Assembly: GCA_903872345.1 (NCBI GenBank)
Contig: CAIQKM010000025.1
Span: 1 to 60,393 of the forward strand
Length of the DNA: 60,393 bases
DNA from: an uncultured Verrucomicrobia subdivision 3 bacterium
GTDB lineage: Bacteria > Verrucomicrobiota > Verrucomicrobiia > Limisphaerales > UBA11358
Reading direction: 5' to 3'
Position 1 is the first letter of the stretch. Every line of letters starts with the position of its first letter. The translations under genes and the position numbers were made by a program. Positions 35,076-42,712 of this stretch are shown piece by piece. The notes under the pieces were generated by a model. That model made no database searches. It was not told the origin of the DNA and saw only the letters and a program-made list of their open reading frames with translations.

Positions 35076-35464
35076 AACAGATCACCATCATCACTCCTGC
35101 GGGCCGGCCTGGCATCGTGGCCGACATTGCCGAACGGCTGGGCGCCCGCGGTATCAATATCCAGCAAATGAACGTCACCGATGATCATGTCCATGGCATC
35201 GTTTTTTTGGAGGCGGAACCGTATGACGAGGCGCTGCGGGTGCTGGCCGAGGCGGGCTATGATGCCATCAGCGAGGATTTGATCGTCATCCGACTCAAGG
35301 ACGAGCCCGGTGCGCTCGCCCGGGTATCGGCCCGTTTTCGTGAGCCGCAAATTAACATTCATTCCATGCGTTTTGTGCGGCGCGATGGCGGCTGGGCCAC
35401 CGTCATTCTTTCAACCAACAATAATGAGCGCGCCCGGGCGTTATTGACCGACTGCTTGATTTAA
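35072..35464 (+). CDS. Stand-alone double ACT-domain protein
   Basis: Predicted protein of 130 residues made of two ACT domains: MKQITIITPAGRPGIVADIAERL with GINIQQMNVTDDH, and VIRLKDEPGALARVSARF with INIHSMRFVRRD. ACT domains bind amino acids and regulate metabolism. There is no catalytic or DNA-binding part. It begins inside the stop of the decarboxylase gene, suggesting it is an allosteric subunit or an amino-acid sensor for that enzyme or for avtA. Function by inference from context only. Confidence 0.8.
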   Translation: MKQITIITPAGRPGIVADIAERLGARGINIQQMNVTDDHVHGIVFLEAEPYDEALRVLAEAGYDAISEDLIVIRLKDEPGALARVSARFREPQINIHSMRFVRRDGGWATVILSTNNNERARALLTDCLI

Positions 35465-35480
35465 TGCTCCTATCCATCCT

Positions 35481-36953
35481 ATGAAACGATTTTTCTCCGC
35501 CTCCCTTTGCTTGTTTGCCTCCCTGTTGCTGGCCACCGCCGGCAGCCCCGTGACGCCGCCAGCTCCCTATGGCCCGCTCCCTTCCGATCGCCAGTATCAA
35601 TGGCATGATCTGGAAATGTATGGGTTCTGCCATTTTACCGTGGATACCTTTACCGACCGCGAATGGGGTCTCGGCAGCGAATCCGAATCCGTTTTCAATC
35701 CCACGCATTTCGATGCGGAGCAAATTGTCAAAGCCTTCAAATCCGCCGGCTTGAAAGGCCTCATTTTGTCCTGCAAACATCATGATGGATTTTGCCTCTG
35801 GCCGTCGAAATACACCGAACATTCCGTAAAAAATTCGCCGTGGAAAAATGGCCGGGGCGATGTGGTGCGCGAAATTTCCGATGCCTGCCACAAGTACGGC
35901 CTTAAATTCGGCATCTATCTTTCGCCGTGGGATCGCAACAGTGCGCTCTATGGCAAGCCGGAATATGTCACCTATTATCGCAATCAGCTTCGCGAGTTGC
36001 TGACCAATTATGGTCCGATTTTTGAAGTCTGGCTTGATGGTGCCAACGGCGGCACCGGATATTACGGCGGCGCCAACGAGCGGCGCACCATTGACAAGAC
36101 CGTCTATTACGACTGGCCCACCACCTGGAACATCATACGCGAACTCCAACCCGGCGCGGTCATTTTCAGCGATGTCGGCCCCGACTGCCGCTGGGTGGGT
36201 AATGAGCGCGGCATCGCCGGCGACCCCTGCTGGGCCACCATTTCCGACGACGGCTGGTATCCCGGCCACGCGGATGAAAAGCTGCTCAACAGCGGCATGC
36301 GCGACGGCAAAAAATGGATCCCCGCCGAAGTGGATTTTTCCATCCGGCCCGGCTGGTTCTGGCATCAGAGCCAGAATGACAAGGTCCGCTCCGCCACCGA
36401 CCTCTGGGATCACTATTTCGAAAGCGTCGGGCGCGGCGCCTCGATGATCCTGAATATTCCGCCGGATTCGCGCGGCCTCATTTATGAGAAAGATGTCCAA
36501 TCCCTCGCCGGCTTCGGTCGCATTGTCAGTCAGACCTTTGCCGTCAATCTGGCCAAATCCGCCCAGGTGACCGCCAGCAACGTTCGCGGCGGCGGCAAAA
36601 AATTCAGCGCCAAAAACCTGCTCGATGGCAACCGCAACACCTACTGGGCCACCGATGATGCGGTGACCACGCCCGAAGTCACCTTGACTTTCAAAAAGCC
36701 CGTCACCTTCGACATTGTCAGCCTGCGCGAATATCTGCCCCTCGGCCAGCGCGTCGAAGCCTTTGCGCTTGATCAATGGCGTGACGGTCAGTGGGTTCAA
36801 TTTGCCGGCGGTACCGGCATTGGGAGCCATCGTCTATGGCGGGGAGAGCCGGTCACCACGGACAAGGTCCGTTTACGCATCACCCAGTCACCCGCCTGCC
36901 CCGCGCTGGCCGAATTCGGCCTGTTCAAGGAGGCGGTTGCCGGTGTGAACTGA
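35481..36953 (+). CDS. GH29 alpha-L-fucosidase with C-terminal F5/8-type domain
   Basis: Predicted secreted protein of 490 residues with signal peptide MKRFFSASLCLFASLLLATAG. The GH29 barrel shows WHDLEMYGFCHFTVDTF, KGLILSCKHHDGFCLWPS (with the conserved HHDGF), KFGIYLSPWDR, and the nucleophile Asp186 in FEVWLDGANGG. The TKYTEHS-type and other loops resemble subfamily B (alpha-1,3/1,4-fucosidases), a tentative call. Residues about 365-490 form an F5/8-type/CBM32-like beta-sandwich (LLDGNRNTYWATDDAV). It would remove terminal fucose that caps mucin or milk-type glycans. Confidence 0.92.
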   Translation: MKRFFSASLCLFASLLLATAGSPVTPPAPYGPLPSDRQYQWHDLEMYGFCHFTVDTFTDREWGLGSESESVFNPTHFDAEQIVKAFKSAGLKGLILSCKHHDGFCLWPSKYTEHSVKNSPWKNGRGDVVREISDACHKYGLKFGIYLSPWDRNSALYGKPEYVTYYRNQLRELLTNYGPIFEVWLDGANGGTGYYGGANERRTIDKTVYYDWPTTWNIIRELQPGAVIFSDVGPDCRWVGNERGIAGDPCWATISDDGWYPGHADEKLLNSGMRDGKKWIPAEVDFSIRPGWFWHQSQNDKVRSATDLWDHYFESVGRGASMILNIPPDSRGLIYEKDVQSLAGFGRIVSQTFAVNLAKSAQVTASNVRGGGKKFSAKNLLDGNRNTYWATDDAVTTPEVTLTFKKPVTFDIVSLREYLPLGQRVEAFALDQWRDGQWVQFAGGTGIGSHRLWRGEPVTTDKVRLRITQSPACPALAEFGLFKEAVAGVN

Positions 36954-36973
36954 GTTTCCTTTCATCCTTAACC

Positions 36974-39900
36974 ATGAAATCGCTTTCGCTCGAACAAACC
37001 CTGTCCGGCTTCAAACCGGACCCGGCCTCGGCCCATCCCCTGAACATCCAAAAAGCGCTCTATCTCGCGCGTTGTTTGCAGGAGCGTGCCACCGGACTTC
37101 AGACCGCGCCCGAAAAAAAGCAGCAGGCCGAACTGGACCGCATGCTTCAGACGCCGTCGGACAAAGCCACGCTTGCCCAGATGACCGACCAGGCGTTTCG
37201 TACCAATGACCCCGAACGTGCCGTCGAGCATTTGATCCATATTCTCGATGTGCAAGGTGTGCCCCGTTTTTTCAGCCCCTTCGACCGCACGCTGATGAAG
37301 GGTTTTAAATCCTTCGGCGGCTTCATGCCCGGCGTCGCCCTGCCGCTCGTCAAAGAGCACATGCAGAAGGAAACCGCCAACGTAATTTTGCCCGGCGAAA
37401 AGGAATTGCTTGTCCGCCATCTCGCCGACCGCACCCACGAAGGCGTGCGCATGAACGTCAATTTCCTGGGCGAGGCGATTCTGAGCGAACCCGAGTCCGA
37501 ACGCCGTTTGCAGCAATATCTCCAAGGCTTGCAATGGTCGGAAACCGAAGTGGTCTCCATCAAAATTTCCACGCTCTATTCCCAGATCTCCCCGCTCGCG
37601 CGCGAGCATACCGTCGCCATCCTGTGCGACCGGCTCGAACGCCTGTTCCGCAGCGCCGATCACGCCCGCTTCCGCCGGCCGGATGGCCAGATCGTCCCCA
37701 AGTTCGTCTATCTGGACATGGAGGAATATCGCGACAAAGAGCTCACCGCCGAAGCCTTCATCCGCACCCTCGACCGCCCCGGCCTCAAACACATCCGGGC
37801 CGGGATCGCCTTGCAGGCTTATATCCCCGACTCCTTTGCAACCATGCGGCAAATCCAGGAATGGGCGCGCCGGCGTGTGGCGGACGGGGGCGGCCGCATC
37901 ACCATTCGCATTGTCAAAGGCGCGAACATGGAAAACGAACGCGCCGAGGCCTCCGTGCGCGGCTGGGCCCAGGCCCCGTATCAGTCCAAGCTCGCCACCG
38001 ACGCCAATTACAAGCGCCTCCTGCAAGAGGCCATGAAGCCCGAAAATCTTGCGGCCCTCGATGTCGGCCTTGCCTCGCACAATCTCTTCGACCTCGCGTA
38101 CGGCCTGGTGCTCGCGCATGAAAATAACGCTTTGGACCGCGTCCAAATTGAAATGCTCGAAGGCATGGCCAATCACCAGCGCCGCGCGCTCTTCGAGATG
38201 TCCCGCAATCTCCTGCTCTACGCGCCTGCCTGTCACAAGGAACATTTCATCAACGCCATCGGCTATCTCATCCGCCGCCTGGATGAAAATACCGGCCCCG
38301 AAAACTTTCTCCGCCACGCCTTTAAAATCAAGGTGGGCACCCCGGAATGGGACATCTTGGAAAAAGGCTTTCTAACCGCGTTCGCTGCCATCCCCGCCAC
38401 CAGTTCCGCCCCGCGCCGCACCCAAAACCGCCAACGCCCTCCCGCCCGGCCCAACGCCGTCGCCCGCGGCTGGCAGCACTTGGAAAATGAGGCCGACACC
38501 GATTTCTCCCTCCCGCAAAACGGCGAATGGGCGCAGCAGATCATCGCCAAATGGGAACCGTTGCATGGCGACCGCGCCATCCAAATTCCGCTCGTCATCG
38601 GCGGCGAAGAAATCCTCGAAGGCCGCTCCGTGCGCGAATGTCTTGATCCCTCCCGCCCCGGTTTCGTCGTTGGCAAATATCGTCAGGCGAACGAAGCGGA
38701 TGTCATTCGCGCCGTGGAAATCGCCGCCGCCGACCCCGCCGGCTGGCGCAACCTCACCCCCGCCGCCCGTTCGGAAATACTCGGTCACGTCGCGCAGGAA
38801 CTGCGCATCGCGCGCGGCGACCTCATGGGTGCCGCCTTGGCCGATGGCGGCAAAACCCTCCCCGAATCCGATCCCGAAGTTTCCGAGGCGATTGATTTTC
38901 TGGAGTTTTACCGCGCCAGCGCCCAATGGTGGCAGGAACGCCCCACGCTCAAGGCCAAAGGCAAAGGCGTGGTCGTGGTCGTTTCGCCGTGGAACTTCCC
39001 CGTCGCCATTCCCTGCGGCGGCGTGGCGGCGGCGCTCGCAGCCGGCAACACGGTCATTCTCAAGCCCGCCTCCGACACCGTGCTCGTCGCTTGGGAATTC
39101 TGCAAGTGCTTCTGGCGCGCCGGCGTTTCCAAACAGGCGCTCCAGTTTGTTCCCTGCTCCGGTGGCAAGGAGGGCCGCAAGCTCATCAACCATCCCAAGG
39201 TTAGCGCCGTCATTCTAACCGGTGGCACGGAAACCGCGCTGACGATGCTGAACGACAATCCGTCGCTCAACTTGTTCGCGGAGACGGGCGGCAAGGATGC
39301 CACCATTGTCACCGCCGTCTCCGACCGCGACCAGGCCATCAAACACATTTTGCATTCCGCCTTCAGTCATGCCGGCCAGAAATGTTCCGCCACTTCGCTG
39401 CTGCTCCTGCAGGGCGAGGTCTATGACGACCCCGTATTCCGCCAGGGCCTCTGCGAAGCCGTCGCCAGCATGAAAGTCGGTTCCGCTTGGGAGCTCGACA
39501 CCAAGATGGGACCGCTCATCCGTCCGCCCAATGGCGACCTCGAAACCGCCCTGAAAGTGCTCGAGCCCGGCGAAGAATGGGCGCTCATGCCGCGCCCGGC
39601 CGGCGACAATCCCAACCTCTGGACCCCCGGCATCAAATATGGCGTCCGCCCCGGCAGCTTCACGCACCTGACCGAATTTTTCGGCCCCGTGCTGGCCGTC
39701 ATGCGCTTTTCCACTTTGAGCGAAGCCGTCACGCTGGTGAATCAAACCGGCTTCGGCCTCACCAGCGGTCTCGAAAGTCTGGACGAACGCGAATGGGCGT
39801 ATTGGAAACAGCACATTCACGCCGGCAACCTGTACATCAACCGCGTTACCACTGGCGCCATCGTCCTTCGTCAACCTTTCGGCGGCATGGGCAAATCCGT

Positions 39901-40609
39901 CTTCGGCGCCGGCATGAAAGCGGGCGGCCCGAACTATGTCGCCCAACTCATGGATTTCACCGATGTTGCCGTCGTGGAAAAATCCAAAAAACCGGCCCAC
40001 CAGGAACTCACCGCCATGTGCTGGGGCCTGCTCGCGCAAAAGGATCCCGCCGCCGAGCGCATCATCACTGCCATCGTGAGTTGTGAAACCGCCTGGCATG
40101 AGGAATTTGGCCGCGAGCACGATCACTTCCTGCTGGTCGGGCAGGACAACGTGCGCCGCTATCTGCCCTTTGCCAAAGTCCGCGTCCGTCTGCACGCCGA
40201 TGATACGGCATTCGAGGTCTTTACCCGTGCTTGCGCAGCGCATCTGGCCGGTTGCAAAGTAACGGTCAGCGTGCCGCCCGCCGCGCCGCCGTCCGCTGCT
40301 CTGCTGGAACAGCTCACGCAAGACTGGGCCGATGGCATTGAATTTATCCGGGAAACCGACGGACAACTCGTGACGTCCTTACAATTGGGACAGACCGACC
40401 GCGTGCGTTACGCCGCGCCCGACCGCGTGCCACTGACCGTGCTCCGCGCCGGGGCCGAAGCCGGCGGCTGTGTGATCAGCACCCCGGTCTCCGGCGAAGG
40501 CCGGCTGGAAATGCTCTGGTATTTGCGCGAACAAAGTATCAGCACCGATTACCATCGCTATGGCAATCTGGGTGTGCGCGCGGGCGAAACGCGTGCCGCT
40601 GTCCTGTAA
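36974..40609 (+). CDS. putA: Bifunctional proline dehydrogenase / P5C dehydrogenase
   Basis: Predicted protein of 1,211 residues. Residues about 90-470 form the FAD proline dehydrogenase barrel (VSIKISTLYSQISPL, RITIRIVKGANMENERAEAS, VQIEMLEGMANHQRRAL). Residues about 540-1030 form the NAD-dependent aldehyde dehydrogenase (VVSPWNFPVAIPCGGVAAAL), with Glu770 in FAETGGKDA and Cys804 in AGQKCSATS as catalytic residues. A further ~180-residue C-terminal domain follows. No N-terminal DNA-binding region is seen, so it is an enzyme only. It converts proline to glutamate. Its place next to an M60 mucinase and an OPT transporter suggests use of proline-rich mucin peptides. A longer frame upstream is rejected as it overlaps GH29. 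Confidence 0.95.
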   Translation: MKSLSLEQTLSGFKPDPASAHPLNIQKALYLARCLQERATGLQTAPEKKQQAELDRMLQTPSDKATLAQMTDQAFRTNDPERAVEHLIHILDVQGVPRFFSPFDRTLMKGFKSFGGFMPGVALPLVKEHMQKETANVILPGEKELLVRHLADRTHEGVRMNVNFLGEAILSEPESERRLQQYLQGLQWSETEVVSIKISTLYSQISPLAREHTVAILCDRLERLFRSADHARFRRPDGQIVPKFVYLDMEEYRDKELTAEAFIRTLDRPGLKHIRAGIALQAYIPDSFATMRQIQEWARRRVADGGGRITIRIVKGANMENERAEASVRGWAQAPYQSKLATDANYKRLLQEAMKPENLAALDVGLASHNLFDLAYGLVLAHENNALDRVQIEMLEGMANHQRRALFEMSRNLLLYAPACHKEHFINAIGYLIRRLDENTGPENFLRHAFKIKVGTPEWDILEKGFLTAFAAIPATSSAPRRTQNRQRPPARPNAVARGWQHLENEADTDFSLPQNGEWAQQIIAKWEPLHGDRAIQIPLVIGGEEILEGRSVRECLDPSRPGFVVGKYRQANEADVIRAVEIAAADPAGWRNLTPAARSEILGHVAQELRIARGDLMGAALADGGKTLPESDPEVSEAIDFLEFYRASAQWWQERPTLKAKGKGVVVVVSPWNFPVAIPCGGVAAALAAGNTVILKPASDTVLVAWEFCKCFWRAGVSKQALQFVPCSGGKEGRKLINHPKVSAVILTGGTETALTMLNDNPSLNLFAETGGKDATIVTAVSDRDQAIKHILHSAFSHAGQKCSATSLLLLQGEVYDDPVFRQGLCEAVASMKVGSAWELDTKMGPLIRPPNGDLETALKVLEPGEEWALMPRPAGDNPNLWTPGIKYGVRPGSFTHLTEFFGPVLAVMRFSTLSEAVTLVNQTGFGLTSGLESLDEREWAYWKQHIHAGNLYINRVTTGAIVLRQPFGGMGKSVFGAGMKAGGPNYVAQLMDFTDVAVVEKSKKPAHQELTAMCWGLLAQKDPAAERIITAIVSCETAWHEEFGREHDHFLLVGQDNVRRYLPFAKVRVRLHADDTAFEVFTRACAAHLAGCKVTVSVPPAAPPSAALLEQLTQDWADGIEFIRETDGQLVTSLQLGQTDRVRYAAPDRVPLTVLRAGAEAGGCVISTPVSGEGRLEMLWYLREQSISTDYHRYGNLGVRAGETRAAVL

Positions 40610-40633
40610 AACAAACCGCAACCGGGAATTTAA

Positions 40634-42052
40634 ATGAAACAAACTGTTATTCTGCTGCTCGCCTTGTGTTTGGGCCGCACGCTGTGCAGTGCCGGCACCA
40701 ATGACTGGCCCTCCGCGTTTCCCTCGGCCAAACATCCCTGGAAACGCGCCGGCCATGAAGATGCCGCCACCGCCTACCGCAGTGAAATTCGCCAGTTCAT
40801 GAAGCTGCCCCCGGAGCAGGTGAAATCCGCCCCGGCCGCCGTGGATTTTCCCGGCACGCCCCCGCCCGACGCTCCGCGCGTGGAACGGACCATCACGGTT
40901 AATACCGCCATTCCGCGCTGGCACAGCACCGGTCTCTATGCCGCCCCCGGCGATCTCATCACCGTCACCGTGCCGGCGGATGCCGCCTCCGCCAAATTGA
41001 CCGTGCGCATCGGTTGCCACAAGGACACGCTCTGGTCGGAAAAAATTCCCGCCTGGAAACGCGTCCCCGAAATCACCCGCAGCTTTCCCCTCGCCGGCGC
41101 CGTCACCCATGCGGCCAACGCTTATGGCGGGCCGATTTACATCGAAGTACCCGTCGGCTGCCCGCTGGGTGAAGTGAAGGTGACCATCCAAAATGCGGTG
41201 GCCGCGCCGTTGTTTGAACTCGGCAAAACCGATTTGCAAACCTGGAAGGATCAGTTGCGCAACGATCCCGCACCCTGGGCGGAACTTGTCAGCAGCAACC
41301 TCGCCATCTCGCTCCCTTCCGCCAGTGTCCGCCACCTCGACAATCCCGACGCTGTGTTGCAATTCTGGGACCGCGTGGTCGCCGCCGAAGATGAGTTCTC
41401 CGGCCAGACCAACCGTACCAGCCCCGAGCGGTTCGTTCTGGACCGCCAGATTTCCGCCGGCTACATGCACTCCGGCTATCCCATCATGGCCTGGCTGGAC
41501 CAGTCCGAAAAAGTCGCCAACCTCGATGCCCTGCTCAAGGGCAACTGGGGTTTCTTCCATGAGCTTGGCCACAACCATCAGCGCCCCGAATGGGTGCTCG
41601 CCGGCACCACCGAAATCACGGTCAACATTTTCTCCATGTACTGTTTTGAAAAAGTCTGCGGCCTGCCGCGCCACGGTCATAACGCGATGAGTGATGCCAA
41701 GCGGGAGGAAGCCCTGAGGGCGTTCTTTAGCGACCCTGCCATGACCTGGACCAGTAAGCCTTTTACCGGTCTGATCTTTTACGATCAACTCGTCGAAGGC
41801 TTTGGCTGGGACACGTTCCATAAAATCTTCATCGAATACCGCGACCTGCCCAAAGCCGAACGCCCCAAAACCGATGATGAAAAGCGCGATCAATGGCTCG
41901 TGCGTTTTTCCCAAATGACCGGCAAAAACCTCGGCCCGTTTTTCACCGCCTGGCGCATCGCCACCTCCGAGACCGCCCGCAATTCCGTCACCAACCTCCC
42001 GGTCTGGCTGCCGGAACCGGATTTCCCCAAGCGCTACGAGGTGGCCAAGTGA
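40634..42052 (+). CDS. Secreted M60-like (mucinase-type) metallopeptidase
   Basis: Predicted protein of 472 residues with signal peptide MKQTVILLLALCLGRTLCSAG. A beta-sandwich at about 75-190 (RWHSTGLYAAPGDLITVTVP) is the usual lead domain of M60 proteins. The catalytic zinc motif is WGFFHELGHNHQ, with His309, Glu310 and His313, and a third ligand Glu327 in GTTEITVNIF, matching the HExxH-x(8-28)-E gluzincin pattern. M60/enhancin-like enzymes cleave O-glycosylated mucin peptides. It lies between putA and a channel/OPT pair, consistent with release, import and breakdown of glycopeptide backbones. Confidence 0.9.
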   Translation: MKQTVILLLALCLGRTLCSAGTNDWPSAFPSAKHPWKRAGHEDAATAYRSEIRQFMKLPPEQVKSAPAAVDFPGTPPPDAPRVERTITVNTAIPRWHSTGLYAAPGDLITVTVPADAASAKLTVRIGCHKDTLWSEKIPAWKRVPEITRSFPLAGAVTHAANAYGGPIYIEVPVGCPLGEVKVTIQNAVAAPLFELGKTDLQTWKDQLRNDPAPWAELVSSNLAISLPSASVRHLDNPDAVLQFWDRVVAAEDEFSGQTNRTSPERFVLDRQISAGYMHSGYPIMAWLDQSEKVANLDALLKGNWGFFHELGHNHQRPEWVLAGTTEITVNIFSMYCFEKVCGLPRHGHNAMSDAKREEALRAFFSDPAMTWTSKPFTGLIFYDQLVEGFGWDTFHKIFIEYRDLPKAERPKTDDEKRDQWLVRFSQMTGKNLGPFFTAWRIATSETARNSVTNLPVWLPEPDFPKRYEVAK

Positions 42053-42063
42053 TTTGAAATAAC

Positions 42064-42705
42064 GTGCAATATTTCCTCGAACATTTTGCCGTCAGCGTAG
42101 CCGCCATCACCGGCGTACTGGCGGCGCGCGGCAAACAGGTGGACCTGTTCGGGGTGCTGGTGCTCGCTTTCGTCACCGCTTTCGGCGGCGGCACCGTCCG
42201 CGATGTATTGCTTGGCGACCTGCCGGTGTTCTGGACCTCCGATCAAACGTTTATCTTCAACGCCACCGTCACCGCGATCATTACGTTCTACCTGGTGCGC
42301 TTCCATGAACTTCCCGGCTCCGTGCTTATGGTCGCCGATGCCTTTGCCCTCGCACTGTTCACGATGATCGGCACGCGCAAAGGCCTCGCCTTTCCGCTGG
42401 CCCCGTCCATCGCCATCATCATGGGCGTCACCACCGGCGTGGCCGGCGGCATTCTCCGGGATGTGCTGCTCGGTGAAATTCCGCTCGTCTTCCGCCGCGA
42501 GATTTATCTTTATGCCACCGCCGCCTTCGGTGGCGCTTCCGGCTTTGTGCTGCTGCAACGCTATTCGGCCGACCCCAAACTCAATGCCATCCTCGGCACC
42601 GCAATCACCCTGCTGCTGCGGCTGGCCGGCATCCGCTGGCGCATCCGGCTCCCCATGTTCCGGCCCAAATTCTCTCAGTTGGAAATGCATAACCTGAACA
42701 ACTAA
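42064..42705 (+). CDS. TRIC-type channel (UPF0126 family)
   Basis: Predicted protein of 213 residues with seven hydrophobic segments in two similar halves. Each half holds the family motif: TAFGGGTVRDVLLGDLP and GVAGGILRDVLLGEIP. Such proteins are prokaryotic TRIC cation channels; some relatives have been implicated in glycine transport. The start is a GTG at 42064, and the gene is separated from the M60 gene by 11 bases and from the OPT gene by 7, so co-expression is likely. The transported species in this context is not shown by the sequence. Confidence 0.88.
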   Translation: MQYFLEHFAVSVAAITGVLAARGKQVDLFGVLVLAFVTAFGGGTVRDVLLGDLPVFWTSDQTFIFNATVTAIITFYLVRFHELPGSVLMVADAFALALFTMIGTRKGLAFPLAPSIAIIMGVTTGVAGGILRDVLLGEIPLVFRREIYLYATAAFGGASGFVLLQRYSADPKLNAILGTAITLLLRLAGIRWRIRLPMFRPKFSQLEMHNLNN

Positions 42706-42712
42706 AACGCCT

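Noticed and set aside
36791..36973. 61-residue N-terminal extension of PutA overlapping GH29
   Set aside because: It lies inside the fucosidase gene in another frame and lacks similarity to PutA.
42064..42705. TRIC-type protein as a dedicated glycine exporter of the locus
   Set aside because: Sequence shows only the family; the transported ion or solute cannot be decided from motifs.
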